Shown here: one piece after another, positions 51,072-59,973 of the stretch
How the letters are laid out: every line of letters starts with the position of its first letter
Position numbering within the stretch: the first letter of the stretch is position 1
Source: Herbiconiux aconitum
GTDB taxonomy: Bacteria > Actinomycetota > Actinomycetes > Actinomycetales > Microbacteriaceae
NCBI RefSeq assembly: GCF_024979235.1
Contig: NZ_JANLCM010000001.1
Span: forward strand, 1,178,001-1,242,000
Length of the DNA: 64,000 nucleotides
Direction: 5' to 3'
Translations under genes and position numbers: made by a program
Notes under the pieces: generated by a model
Databases searched by the model: none
Seen by the model: the letters and a program-made list of their open reading frames with translations, nothing else
Told to the model about the DNA's origin: nothing

Positions 51072-51908
51072 TCAGATGGGCATCTCGAAGGATGCGTTCA
51101 GTCGCTGAGCGACCAGCATCCAGAGCACGCCCGCGAGGAAGTCGTCGCTGGCGCGACCGGCGAAGTACTCCGTCCAGGTGCGCCCGCCACCGGTGCCGGT
51201 GAACAGCACGATGTCCGCCACCGCGGAGAGCGGGCCGTTGGGCACGCCCGTGATGATGACGGTGGTCGCGTGGTGAGCTGCAGCCTCCGTGAGGAAGGCC
51301 GCCGCGACCTCGCTCTCCCCGGAGCGCACCACAGCGAGCGCGACATCTCCTTTGTGGAGCAGGGAGGCCGCGAGCCGGGTGCTGTAGGAGCCCTCCCGGC
51401 TCCAGACCGGCACGCCGATGCGCAGGAGGCGCATCGCCAGCTCTTCGGCCGGCGGCCGGTCACCCCACTCGCCGAAGATCTCGACGCGTTTCGCGGTCGC
51501 GATGGTGTCGGCGGCCTTGGCGAGCAGGCTCAGGTCGACGTTGGCCATCGCGTTCCGGAGGGCGCGGAATTCGTGACCGGCGAGCACGTTCATCACCTGT
51601 TCCGGTGAGTCGTGGGGGGTGAGGTCGGGGCCGATGTCACTTTCCCAGCCGGCCTGCGATTCGCGGCCGCTCTCGTTGGCGACGGCGGCGCGGAGTGCCG
51701 GGAAGCCGCTGTAGCCGAGCGCCGTCGAGAGGCGCGTGACCGTCGCGGCCTGGGTGCCGGACTGCTCGGCGAGCCAGGTGATGGAGTTGCGGCCCGCTTC
51801 GAGTGGATCGGCGAGGATCAGTTCGGCGACCCGACGCCGCCCGCCCGTCAGGTTGGGCAGTGCGTCGCGCACCAGCTGGAGGGGGCTGGGGTCTGCTGCT
51901 GTGTTCAT
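51072..51908 (-). CDS. MurR/RpiR-family transcriptional regulator
   Basis: 278 residues. An N-terminal RpiR HTH (GGRRRVAELILADPLEAG, TWLAEQSGTQAATVTRLSTALGYSGFPALR) is followed by a SIS sugar-phosphate-binding domain (AKRVEIFGEWGDRPPAEELAMRLLRIG, VALAVVRSGESEVAAAFLTEAA). These regulators respond to phosphorylated sugars. It is last in the transporter operon and is the obvious candidate to bind the YAARNNATTTGC motif in this island. It converges on the FAD oxidoreductase. Confidence 0.93.
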   Translation of the reverse strand: MNTAADPSPLQLVRDALPNLTGGRRRVAELILADPLEAGRNSITWLAEQSGTQAATVTRLSTALGYSGFPALRAAVANESGRESQAGWESDIGPDLTPHDSPEQVMNVLAGHEFRALRNAMANVDLSLLAKAADTIATAKRVEIFGEWGDRPPAEELAMRLLRIGVPVWSREGSYSTRLAASLLHKGDVALAVVRSGESEVAAAFLTEAAAHHATTVIITGVPNGPLSAVADIVLFTGTGGGRTWTEYFAGRASDDFLAGVLWMLVAQRLNASFEMPI

Positions 51909-52008
51909 GAGGTGGGCCCTTCGTCCGCGAACTCCCGCATCTTCGACCTTAACGGGAAGGGTGGCCGACGCCCGCTCACGCGACCGCCGACCACACCTTC
52001 CCGTCGGA

Positions 52009-53376
52009 TTACTTGACCGTGAACCCCTGCTGGTTCCCGAAGGTGACGAGCTGGTCTCCCCAGGCCGTCAGACCGTCGGCGAGTGTGGTCTTGCCGATGT
52101 ACGCCTGCCCGGCGGTGTCGCCGAACACCGAGTTGGCGTAGGACTGGTAGGGCAGGTACTGCCAGCCGGGAACCACATCCGCCGCCGATTGGGCGAAGAC
52201 CTTGTTGATCTCCTGGCCACCGAAGTAGTCGTTGGTCTTGTTCAGGAAGGCGTCGGACTGGAGGTCGGCGGTCGTGGCCGGGAACTGGCCGGCATCGATC
52301 GAGAGCTGCACGCCCGGGCCGGCTTCCATGTACTTCAGGAAGGCAGCCGAGACGAGCTGGTTCTGCTCGGAGCCCTGGTTGAGCATGGCGTAGCCGCCAC
52401 CGCCGTTCATGGCGCTCGCCGTGTCGCCCTTCTCGTACACAGGGAGCGGGGCGACCCGCCACTGGCCGGCGCCCGTGGGCACGCCGGACTTGAGGCTGCC
52501 GGCCATCCAGGCGCCCGTGGCGAGGGTGGCGATCTTGCCGTTGGCGAGTCCCTGGTACCACTCGTTGCTGAAGCCCGCGAGCGGTGCGAGTAGGCCGTCC
52601 TCGATGAGGGGGCTGTAGAAGTCGGTGAACTTCTGGGCGCCCTCGTCGGACATGTCGATGGTCACGTCTTCGGTGCCGGTGGTCTGGAAGGGCTTGGAGC
52701 CCGCCGCCCAGAGCATGCTGGTGGTGAATCCGGCGTCGCCGTTGTCGGCCGCGAGGTAGACCGTCGGGTCGGCGGCATGGATCTTCTTCGCCGCGTCGGC
52801 GTACTCCGCCCACGTGGTGGGCACGTCGATACCGAACTGGTCGAAGACGGTCTTGTTGTAGAACAAGGCCATCGGGCCGGCGTTGTGCGGCAGCTCGTAG
52901 AGCCCGCCGTTGACGTTGGTCGAATTCCAGACCGACGGGGTGAACTCGTCTTCGAGATCCCCGTAGCCGAATGTGTTCAGGTCGACGAGATCGCCGCCGA
53001 GAGCGAACTGCGGGAGCACGCTGTACTCGACGGTCGCGAGATCAGGAGCACCCGATCCAGCCTTCAGGGCGTTCTCGAGCTTCGTGTAGTGCGCGGCGCC
53101 GGTGCCGACGTTCACGACGTTCACCGTGATCTTCGGATGCTCCTTCTCGAACGCCTCGACGATGCCGGTGAGCGTCGTCGCCCAGGTCCAGATCGTGATC
53201 GTCGTTTCCTGGTCGAGCGCCTTGTCGATATCGGACTGGCTGAATGCCGGAGCTGAGGTCGGCGAGGCCGGCGACGAGGTGGCGCATCCGGCAAGGAGGG
53301 CGCTGACGGCGAGGCCCGTCACGGCGGTGACGGCCACTCTCTTCGCGCCGAGCCGCCAGCGGCTGTGTTTCTTCAT
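52009..53376 (-). CDS. Carbohydrate ABC transporter substrate-binding lipoprotein
   Basis: 455 residues. Signal peptide with lipobox ALLAGC. The mature protein follows the family-1 pattern: TTITIWTWATTLTGIVEAFEKEHP, LYELPHNAGPMALFYNKTVFDQFGI, and GKIATLATGAWMAGSL. It binds an oligosaccharide outside the cell and feeds the two permeases encoded upstream. Unusually the binding-protein gene is third, after both permeases. The neighbours (GH43, GH42) suggest galacto- or arabinogalacto-oligosaccharides as ligand (inference). Confidence 0.93.
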   Translation of the reverse strand: MKKHSRWRLGAKRVAVTAVTGLAVSALLAGCATSSPASPTSAPAFSQSDIDKALDQETTITIWTWATTLTGIVEAFEKEHPKITVNVVNVGTGAAHYTKLENALKAGSGAPDLATVEYSVLPQFALGGDLVDLNTFGYGDLEDEFTPSVWNSTNVNGGLYELPHNAGPMALFYNKTVFDQFGIDVPTTWAEYADAAKKIHAADPTVYLAADNGDAGFTTSMLWAAGSKPFQTTGTEDVTIDMSDEGAQKFTDFYSPLIEDGLLAPLAGFSNEWYQGLANGKIATLATGAWMAGSLKSGVPTGAGQWRVAPLPVYEKGDTASAMNGGGGYAMLNQGSEQNQLVSAAFLKYMEAGPGVQLSIDAGQFPATTADLQSDAFLNKTNDYFGGQEINKVFAQSAADVVPGWQYLPYQSYANSVFGDTAGQAYIGKTTLADGLTAWGDQLVTFGNQQGFTVK

Positions 53377-53409
53377 TCGGGTGGTCCCTTTCTGGTGGTG
53401 GAGGAGGGA

Positions 53410-54369
53410 TTACTGCTTGACGCTTCCGGCGGCCAGGCCCGATTGCCAGAACCGCTGGAGGAAGAGGAACGCGACGATGATCGGCACGATGGTGATGAGC
53501 GAGCCGGTGATGACGAGGTTGAACACGGCTTCGCCACCGGCGGTGTTGGCCTGCTCGCTCCACTGGTTCAGACCGACCGTCAGCGGATACCACTGCGGGT
53601 CGCTCAGCATGATCAGGGGCAGGAAGTAGTTGTTCCAGGTGCCCACGATCTCGAGCAGCAGCACCGAGACGATGCCCGGGGCGAGCAGGCGCAAGGAGAT
53701 CGTGAAGAAGGTGCGGAATTCTCCCGCGCCGTCCATGCGGGCTGCCTCGACGAGTTCATCGGGGATCGACTCCCGCGCGTAACTCCACATGAGGAACAGT
53801 CCGAACGGTGTCACGAGGGAGGGGATCATGACCGACCAGGGTGTGTTGGTCAGTCCCAGCTGGCTGAACAGCAGGAAGGTGGGAACGGCCAGCGCCGAGC
53901 CGGGCACAGCGATTGCCGCGATGACGACGGCGAACGCGCCTTTCTTGCCGGGGAAGTCGAATTTCGCGAGGCCGTAGCCGGCGAGGGTCGCGAGGAACGT
54001 CGCGCCGCCCGCTCCCACGACGACGTAGAGGAAGGTGTTGGCGAGCCAGCGGGCGAAGACACCGTCGCCGTAGGTGAACACTTGCTGGATGTTGTCGAAG
54101 AGCGCGAACGGTCCGGAGAACCACAGCCCGAAGCTCGAGAACAAGGCGCCCTGGGTCTTGGTGGAGTTGACCACGAGCCAGAACAGGGGAAGCACGCTGT
54201 AGAGCAGCAGCAGCACCATCCCTGCTGTGAGCAGTCGCGACGGCCGCCGCTCCATGGGGTTGCGTCGCCGTGAACTCTTCGGCAACGGAGCGCTCGCGGC
54301 GTCCTGCTTCTTCATGGCGACCGCTCGGGCGCTGGTGGTCTTCTCTGTCGTGGCGGTGGCCATGGTCAT
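53410..54369 (-). CDS. Carbohydrate ABC transporter permease (MalG-type)
   Basis: 319 residues. Six helices follow a roughly 45-residue cytoplasmic N-terminus. The EAA loop, which contacts the ATPase, is ELVEAARMDGAGEFRTFF. The MalG-like end (TIVPIIVAFLFLQRFWQSGLAAGSVKQ) is typical. ATG 54369 overlaps the stop of the other permease (ATGA); ATG 54363 has slightly better Shine-Dalgarno spacing. No ATPase gene is nearby, so a shared MsmX/MsiK-type ATPase must energise it. Confidence 0.93.
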   Translation of the reverse strand: MTMATATTEKTTSARAVAMKKQDAASAPLPKSSRRRNPMERRPSRLLTAGMVLLLLYSVLPLFWLVVNSTKTQGALFSSFGLWFSGPFALFDNIQQVFTYGDGVFARWLANTFLYVVVGAGGATFLATLAGYGLAKFDFPGKKGAFAVVIAAIAVPGSALAVPTFLLFSQLGLTNTPWSVMIPSLVTPFGLFLMWSYARESIPDELVEAARMDGAGEFRTFFTISLRLLAPGIVSVLLLEIVGTWNNYFLPLIMLSDPQWYPLTVGLNQWSEQANTAGGEAVFNLVITGSLITIVPIIVAFLFLQRFWQSGLAAGSVKQ

Positions 54370-55280
54370 GCCTTCCTGCTGGCGACGCGCTGGATCACGT
54401 AGGCGACCACCATCGTGATGACCCCCATTGCGATGGCGACCGCTGCCGACGCGTTGTACTGCTGGCCCGCGAACGACAGGTTGTACGCATACATGTTCGG
54501 AGTGAAGTGGCTCGTGATCACGTTCGGTGCGAGCGTGCGGAGGATGTTGGGCTCGTTGAAGAGCTGGAAGGCGCCGATGACCGAGAACACGAGGGTCACG
54601 GCGAGGGCCGGGCGGATTGCGGGCAGCTTGATCGCGCGGATGACGCGGAAGGCCCCGGCGCCGTCGAGCTCGGCGGCCTCGTAGAGCTCGGCCGGCACCA
54701 CGCGCAGCGCGGAGTAGAAGACGAGCATGGTGTAGCCCATGGTGAGCCACACCATGATGTTGCCGATCGACAGCAGCACGAGGTTGCTGGAGAGCGGGTC
54801 GGGCAGTGTCACGCCCAGCAGGTCGCCGATGTTGCCGACGAGGCCGAACTGGGTGCCGTACATGTAGCCCCAGAGAAGGGCTGCCACGACGCCGGGAACG
54901 GCGTACGGGAGGAAGATCGCCAACCGGAACAGCCGCGGGAAGTGGAGTCGGGCGCTGTCGATCGCCAGGGCCGCGGCGAGAGACAGGAGGAGCATGACCG
55001 GAACGAAGATGACGAGGTAGATGCTCACGCGACCGAGCGCATCCCAGAAGACGGGGTTGGTGAGCTGCTCGATGTAGTTGCCGAGGCCCACGAACGCGGT
55101 GCCGCCCAGCATCCGCTCCTGGAACAGGCTCAGGTAGAGCGTGTAGGCCAGCGGTGCGACCGTCACGAATACGAACGCGAGCAGGAACGGGGCGAAGAAG
55201 GCCCACCCGATCCACCTCCGTCGCGGGCGTCGCACACGGAGAGTCCGTGTGCGGATTGCTGTGCTCGACATCGTCGTCAT
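54366..55280 (-). CDS. Carbohydrate ABC transporter permease (MalF/UgpA-type)
   Basis: 304 residues with six helices. The EAA motif is ELYEAAELDGAGAFRVIRAIKLP, and LPYAVPGVVAALLWGYMY and FGLVGNIGDLLG are typical of UgpA/MalF permeases. ATG 55280 has GAGGAAA just upstream; ATG 55271 is an alternative. It is first in the transporter operon and divergent from the GH43 gene, with candidate operators between. Confidence 0.93.
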   Translation of the reverse strand: MTTMSSTAIRTRTLRVRRPRRRWIGWAFFAPFLLAFVFVTVAPLAYTLYLSLFQERMLGGTAFVGLGNYIEQLTNPVFWDALGRVSIYLVIFVPVMLLLSLAAALAIDSARLHFPRLFRLAIFLPYAVPGVVAALLWGYMYGTQFGLVGNIGDLLGVTLPDPLSSNLVLLSIGNIMVWLTMGYTMLVFYSALRVVPAELYEAAELDGAGAFRVIRAIKLPAIRPALAVTLVFSVIGAFQLFNEPNILRTLAPNVITSHFTPNMYAYNLSFAGQQYNASAAVAIAMGVITMVVAYVIQRVASRKA

Positions 55281-55352
55281 CCGTTTCCTCGTCGAATCCT
55301 CGGGTCTGCAGCTCGGCTGCTGAGAAGACAATTCCATGCATGGCTGAATGTG

Positions 55353-55396
55353 TCAAGTTATTTGCAGGTGCGTGGCGAAACTGTGACTTAACTTGA
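55353..55396. promoter_or_regulatory. Candidate operators between GH43 and the transporter operon
   Basis: TCAAGTTATTTGC (55353-55365) contains the shared motif (CAAGTTATTTGC). TAACTTGA (55389-55396) is the exact reverse complement of TCAAGTTA (55353-55360), so two inverted half sites flank 28 bp. The surroundings are AT-rich, and the position lets one regulator control both directions. Confidence 0.6.
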
Positions 55397-55439
55397 TAAT
55401 CTTTTTACAGTCAGCTTTTACGAACGAAGGAGTTCAGTA

Positions 55440-57062
55440 ATGCATTCACGTGCCATTCGACGAGGGGTCGCGGTGCTGGCGTCGGTCGTCGTCGCTCTGG
55501 GCCTCGCTGTGACGGCAGCACCCGCGCTCGCCGCAGCGCCCTCCGACCACATCGCCAACGACACCGTGTGGAAGGACGCGGCCGGAAACGAGATCAAGGC
55601 GCAGGGCGGCAACGTCTTCACGGAGAACGGCGTCTGGTACTGGGTCGGCACCTCGATGGACCCCAAGGTGGGCACGGTTCCCACACCCAAGTCGATCAAC
55701 CTCTACAGCTCGCCCGATCTGGAGAACTGGTCGTTCGTCAAAGCGCTCGTCACGCAGTCCGATGACCCGACGAGCATTCCCCACGTCACGGGGGCGGACA
55801 TGACGGATCTCGCCGTGACCGGCTCGAAATGGCTCGGTCGGCCGCAGCTCATCCACAAGCCCGGTGGCGAGTACGTCATCTGGGTCGAGGTCGGTGGTGG
55901 CAAGACGTACAGGAAGCCGGATGGGACGGTCGTGAGCCTCGGCAACGGCCAAGGCGTCTTCACGAGCGACACGATCGACGGCAGCTACACCTACCAGGGC
56001 AAGCAGTTCGTCAGTCACCGGAACGCCGACGGGACGACCACCGCCAACACCTACACCAGCGGAGACAGGTCGGTGTTCGTCGATGGCGGCAACGCCTACC
56101 TCGTCTACGTCGGAGACAGCCTCACCACGAGGAACGTCGACATCAATGTCGCGCCCCTCGATGCGACCTGGCAGAACGTCGGCAAGCCGATCGTCACGCG
56201 GACCATCGGCGGACACGAAGCGCCGGGCATGGTGAAGGTCGGCTCCACCTATTACCTCTTCGCCTCGGGTCAGCACTGGTGGGCGGGCACCCCGACCAGC
56301 TACCTCAGCGGAACCAGCATCGCCACCCTCGGCACGTCGTGGAGCTCTGTGAACAAGGAGCCGTACTATCCCGTGCCCGCCAATCCGAGCGCGCCCACGG
56401 ATTCCTTTGGCACGCAGTTCGAGCAGATCATCCCAGTGACCGACGCGCAGGGTGTCGTGAGGTCGTATCTCTACAACGGCGACCGCTATTCGCAGTGGTA
56501 CACCGGAACCGATGAGGCGCCGAGCGGGACCGGGCGCAACGCCTGGTATCCCGTGACGTTCGACTCGGCGGGCGTGCCCACGTTGCATGGCGCGACGGAT
56601 GTCGACGTCGACGCGGCATCCGGAATCCTCGCCTGGAACTACATCGCCAACGGCCGCTTCGACCAGCGTCGCTACGATGACGCGTCGGGCGCGAACCCGT
56701 ATTGGACGCTGTCGGGCACCGCCGGCGTTCAGGCCACCTCGAACCCGATCACCAGGCAGCAACTCGTGCTCGGCGGCACGAACACGAGCGGGTCGGCCAC
56801 GCAGGCGGTGTCGCTTCCTGCAGGCAGCTACACCCTCGGGTTCGACTACAAGACCCAGGGCGCCGCGAACCACGCCTCGGTTACGGTGACCGGTGCGGGC
56901 GCCACGGCGGCTCCGATCGACCTCACGGCGCCGCAGCCGACGTTCGCCCAGAGGACGCTGACGTTCACGGTCAGCGGAGGGACTGTGACCCTCAGCGCGG
57001 CCGTCGACAGCGTCACCTGGTCGCAGCTGCAGCTCGACAACGTCACGCTCTGGCGCAACTGA
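55440..57062 (+). CDS. Secreted GH43-family glycosidase, exo-beta-1,3-galactanase-like
   Basis: 540 residues. The signal peptide ends near residue 32 (APALAA). The five-bladed propeller domain (about 40-390) shows NEIKAQGGNVFTENGVWYWVG, INLYSSPDLENWSF, RPQLIHKPGGEYVIWVEV and HEAPGMVKVGSTYYLFASG, a layout like GH43 subfamily 24, where the Glu of EAPxM is catalytic and the first Asp is replaced. The last 130 residues are a beta-sandwich resembling a carbohydrate-binding module (YTLGFDYKTQG, LQLDNVTLW). It should release galactose units from beta-1,3-galactan such as arabinogalactan side-chain backbones. AAGGAG precedes the ATG by 8 bp. Confidence 0.85.
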   Translation: MHSRAIRRGVAVLASVVVALGLAVTAAPALAAAPSDHIANDTVWKDAAGNEIKAQGGNVFTENGVWYWVGTSMDPKVGTVPTPKSINLYSSPDLENWSFVKALVTQSDDPTSIPHVTGADMTDLAVTGSKWLGRPQLIHKPGGEYVIWVEVGGGKTYRKPDGTVVSLGNGQGVFTSDTIDGSYTYQGKQFVSHRNADGTTTANTYTSGDRSVFVDGGNAYLVYVGDSLTTRNVDINVAPLDATWQNVGKPIVTRTIGGHEAPGMVKVGSTYYLFASGQHWWAGTPTSYLSGTSIATLGTSWSSVNKEPYYPVPANPSAPTDSFGTQFEQIIPVTDAQGVVRSYLYNGDRYSQWYTGTDEAPSGTGRNAWYPVTFDSAGVPTLHGATDVDVDAASGILAWNYIANGRFDQRRYDDASGANPYWTLSGTAGVQATSNPITRQQLVLGGTNTSGSATQAVSLPAGSYTLGFDYKTQGAANHASVTVTGAGATAAPIDLTAPQPTFAQRTLTFTVSGGTVTLSAAVDSVTWSQLQLDNVTLWRN

Positions 57063-57107
57063 GCGTCGCGGTGCCCGGCGTCCGCATTCGGCGTCGGGCG
57101 CCATCCC

Positions 57108-59063
57108 TCAGCGTTCGAGCACCAGCACCCCGAAAGGCACCAAGACCGGCGTTCGCACGGTGACACCCGAGAGCACGTCGAAGCCGGCGACGGGCACGGT
57201 CACGGGCTCGCGTCGGTGGCTGACCACGATCGTCCAGCGGCCCCGGCGAACTGCTTCGATGTCGGCCGGCAGGCCCGCCACCTCAGGGGTGATGCCCGTC
57301 TCGCCCAGCACTCTCCGAAGGAGCGCTCGGGTACCGTCGGGCGTGAGGTCGGCAGCCAGATACCACGCGATGCCGGCGCGAGCGTTGCGGCGGGTGAGGG
57401 CCGCACCGCCGTCAGCGAGACCGCCGGCGAACCGCGAGACGACGAGGGCGTCGTGGGCGTGCACCACCTCCGCCCACTGCACCGTCTCCGCTTCGATCTC
57501 GCCCACCAGGCGCACGGCCTCCTCGGAGGGATGCGGCGCGAACTCCTCGATCCGAACTCCGAGAGTGGCGGCGAGGGTGCCCAGATACCCACCAGGAGTG
57601 AGGGCGGCATCCTCATCGGTCGTGCCGGTGAGAGCGGTGACGAGCAGCGTTCCGCCGGCCTCCGCATACGCCGTCAGTGCTTCCTCCATCGCACCGCCCG
57701 TGACGAAGAGGGCGGGCACGACGACGAGGCCGTATTCGGACAGGTCGCTGTGTCGCCCCGCGAAATCGACGGTGATCCCGAGGTCGAGGAGCGCACTGTG
57801 CCAGCTCGAGACAACAGCCTTGTAATCGATCCGCGCCGGTGTCGCATCCTGTTCGATCGACCACCACGAGTCCCAGTCGACCATGATCGCGACGCCGGCG
57901 GGAGCAGTGTGCGTGCCCGCCAAGTCGCGCAGCCGATGGAGCTCTCGGCCCAGCTGCACGACGTCGCGCCAGATGCGGGAGTCTGTGCCTCCGTGCGGAA
58001 CCATTCCGGAGTGGAACTTCTCTCCGCCGCGGCGGGCCTGACGCCACTGGAAATACAGGATCCCGTCGGCTCCGCGCGCGACCGCCTGGTAGCTCAGCGC
58101 GCGCATCTGCCCGGGGAGCTTAGGAGCGTTGAGGGCACGCCAGTTGACGGCGCTGGTGGCCTGCTCCATCAGCATCCACGGTTTTCCTCCACCGAGGGAC
58201 CGCATGAGGTCGCGTTGGAGCGCGGCATCCTTCCACGAGTCCATCACCGCAGGGTCGGGGTAGGCGTCGTCGCTGACGAAGTCGACCTCCTTCGCCCAGG
58301 CCCAGTAGTCGGCGGGCTTGAACAGGCCCATGAAATTCGTCGTGACCGGGAGATGGGGGGAGGCCGCGCGAACGATCGCTGCTTCGGCCCGGTAGCAGTC
58401 CAGGAGGGTGTCGGAACTGAAGCGGTCGAAGTCCAGCGACTGAGAGGGGTTGCGGAAGGTCGGGGCTGCCCGCGGCGGCAGGATCTCGTCGAAGCCCGTG
58501 TAGTTCTGCGACCAGAACGCCGTTCCCCAGCGCTTATTTACCGCATCGATCGACCCGTATTTGCGGGCGAGCCAGTCACGGAACGCAGCTGCGGTCTCGT
58601 CGGAGTAGTCGCGTGGGTTGTCGTTGCCGTATTCGTTACCGACGTGCCAGGCCACGAGGGCCGGATGCGATCCGTACCTCTCGGCGAGCTTCGCCACGAG
58701 TCGACAAGCGTACCGACGATACGTCGCCGACGACGGGTTGTAGTGCTGCCGGCTGCCGGGGGAGAGGGTGTGTCCCCATTCATCCACCAGCAGGACTTCC
58801 GGATGCTCGGTGGTTAGCCATTGTGGCGGGCTCGCCGTGCTCGTCGCCAGGTCGACGCCGATACCGCCGTCATGGAGAAGATCCAGAATGCGGTCGAGCC
58901 ACGTGAAGTCGAAACTGCCGTTCGATCTCTCCAGCAGGCCCCATGAGAAGACCCCCACCGTCATCACTGTGACTCCGGCCTCGCGCATGAGTCGGATGTC
59001 GTCTGCCCAGACCTCCTCCGGCCATTGCTCCGGGTTGTAGTCGGCTCCGAACCAAAACGTCAC
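57108..59063 (-). CDS. GH42 beta-galactosidase
   Basis: 651 residues. FWFGADYNPEQWPEEVW at the start, the acid/base motif AWHVGNEYG near residue 140, and the nucleophile motif PWMLMEQATSAVNW near residue 300, then the trimerisation (class-I glutamine-amidotransferase-like) domain and a small beta domain. No signal peptide, so it hydrolyses imported beta-galactosides in the cytoplasm. GTG 59063 is preceded by AAGGA. Its promoter region has the shared GTAAATGATTTGC motif. Confidence 0.94.
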   Translation of the reverse strand: MTFWFGADYNPEQWPEEVWADDIRLMREAGVTVMTVGVFSWGLLERSNGSFDFTWLDRILDLLHDGGIGVDLATSTASPPQWLTTEHPEVLLVDEWGHTLSPGSRQHYNPSSATYRRYACRLVAKLAERYGSHPALVAWHVGNEYGNDNPRDYSDETAAAFRDWLARKYGSIDAVNKRWGTAFWSQNYTGFDEILPPRAAPTFRNPSQSLDFDRFSSDTLLDCYRAEAAIVRAASPHLPVTTNFMGLFKPADYWAWAKEVDFVSDDAYPDPAVMDSWKDAALQRDLMRSLGGGKPWMLMEQATSAVNWRALNAPKLPGQMRALSYQAVARGADGILYFQWRQARRGGEKFHSGMVPHGGTDSRIWRDVVQLGRELHRLRDLAGTHTAPAGVAIMVDWDSWWSIEQDATPARIDYKAVVSSWHSALLDLGITVDFAGRHSDLSEYGLVVVPALFVTGGAMEEALTAYAEAGGTLLVTALTGTTDEDAALTPGGYLGTLAATLGVRIEEFAPHPSEEAVRLVGEIEAETVQWAEVVHAHDALVVSRFAGGLADGGAALTRRNARAGIAWYLAADLTPDGTRALLRRVLGETGITPEVAGLPADIEAVRRGRWTIVVSHRREPVTVPVAGFDVLSGVTVRTPVLVPFGVLVLER

Positions 59064-59085
59064 GTGATCTCGTCCTTCGCCATTT

Positions 59086-59098
59086 GTAAATGATTTGC
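59086..59098. promoter_or_regulatory. Candidate operator upstream of the beta-galactosidase
   Basis: GTAAATGATTTGC, 23 bp before the GTG start, matches YAARNNATTTGC in its last 12 bases. A weaker ATTTGC half site is at 59134-59139. Confidence 0.55.
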
Positions 59099-59199
59099 TG
59101 TTCAAACAAGTGCGGACTGTCGAACGGAAATGAATTTGCAGAAGTAGCGTATTACGATGCGACGATGATGGCGAAACTCCTGCGTGTCGCGGCCCAGGC

Positions 59200-59916
59200 A
59201 TGAGCCGCACGGACCGCACATGGGTGCTGATTCACGGTGTCCCGCTGACCGATGCCGTGTGGGAGCCCATCGTGCCCGCGCTCGGGCCTCAACCGGCGAT
59301 TGCGCCGGACTGCACGGCGATTCCTGTCGGTGCCGATCCTCAGGCGCAACTCGCGGAAGCGATCGCTCAGCGGGTAGGGGGCAACATTGATGTCGTCGGG
59401 CACTCCTTCGGCGGCCAAATCGCGGTGGAGCTCGCCCTCCTCGCATCCGAACGAGTTCGTTCTCTTACCATCGTCTGCAGCCGGGACACACCGTTTCCAG
59501 CCTTCAAGGCAGTCGCCGAGGCCATCCGGGTAGGTCAACCCCCGAGCGCACAGGCCACGGTCGATCGGTGGTTCACTCGCAGCGACCGCGAAAGAGGGGA
59601 AGCGTTGATCGGCCTCGTGCTGGAGGAAGTGAGCGCTGCGTCCTACCCGGACTGGTCGCGCGCACTCGATGCGATTGCCGTGTACGACGCAGCATCGCGC
59701 GTCTCGTCGCTCCACATGCCGGTGACGCTGATCGGAGGCGGCCTCGACGGGGTGGCGACACCAGGATCGATGAGGGCGTTTCGCGATCGCTTGATCGACG
59801 GCGTCAGCATAACTCGAGACGACTGGTCGCACATGTCGCCCTTCGCCCACCCCGGACTTCTGGCACGGATGCTCGTAGCCGCCCGCGATCGCGGCACGAT
59901 GACGGATTCCTCCTAG
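59200..59916 (+). CDS. Alpha/beta hydrolase
   Basis: 238 residues. The oxyanion motif is VLIHGVPLTDAVW near residue 9, the nucleophile elbow VVGHSFGGQIAVELA (Ser), and the C-terminal His lies in RDDWSHMSPFAHPG. Short lid domain. It is divergent from the beta-galactosidase with 136 bp between and may be controlled by the same operator. Esterases of this size in glycan loci can remove acyl groups, but nothing in the sequence fixes a substrate. Confidence 0.85.
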   Translation: MSRTDRTWVLIHGVPLTDAVWEPIVPALGPQPAIAPDCTAIPVGADPQAQLAEAIAQRVGGNIDVVGHSFGGQIAVELALLASERVRSLTIVCSRDTPFPAFKAVAEAIRVGQPPSAQATVDRWFTRSDRERGEALIGLVLEEVSAASYPDWSRALDAIAVYDAASRVSSLHMPVTLIGGGLDGVATPGSMRAFRDRLIDGVSITRDDWSHMSPFAHPGLLARMLVAARDRGTMTDSS

Positions 59917-59973
59917 ACCGACCGAATTTCGGTCTTTCCGTGCGGGACCTCGTGCTCCGGAGTCCGGCCGCCC

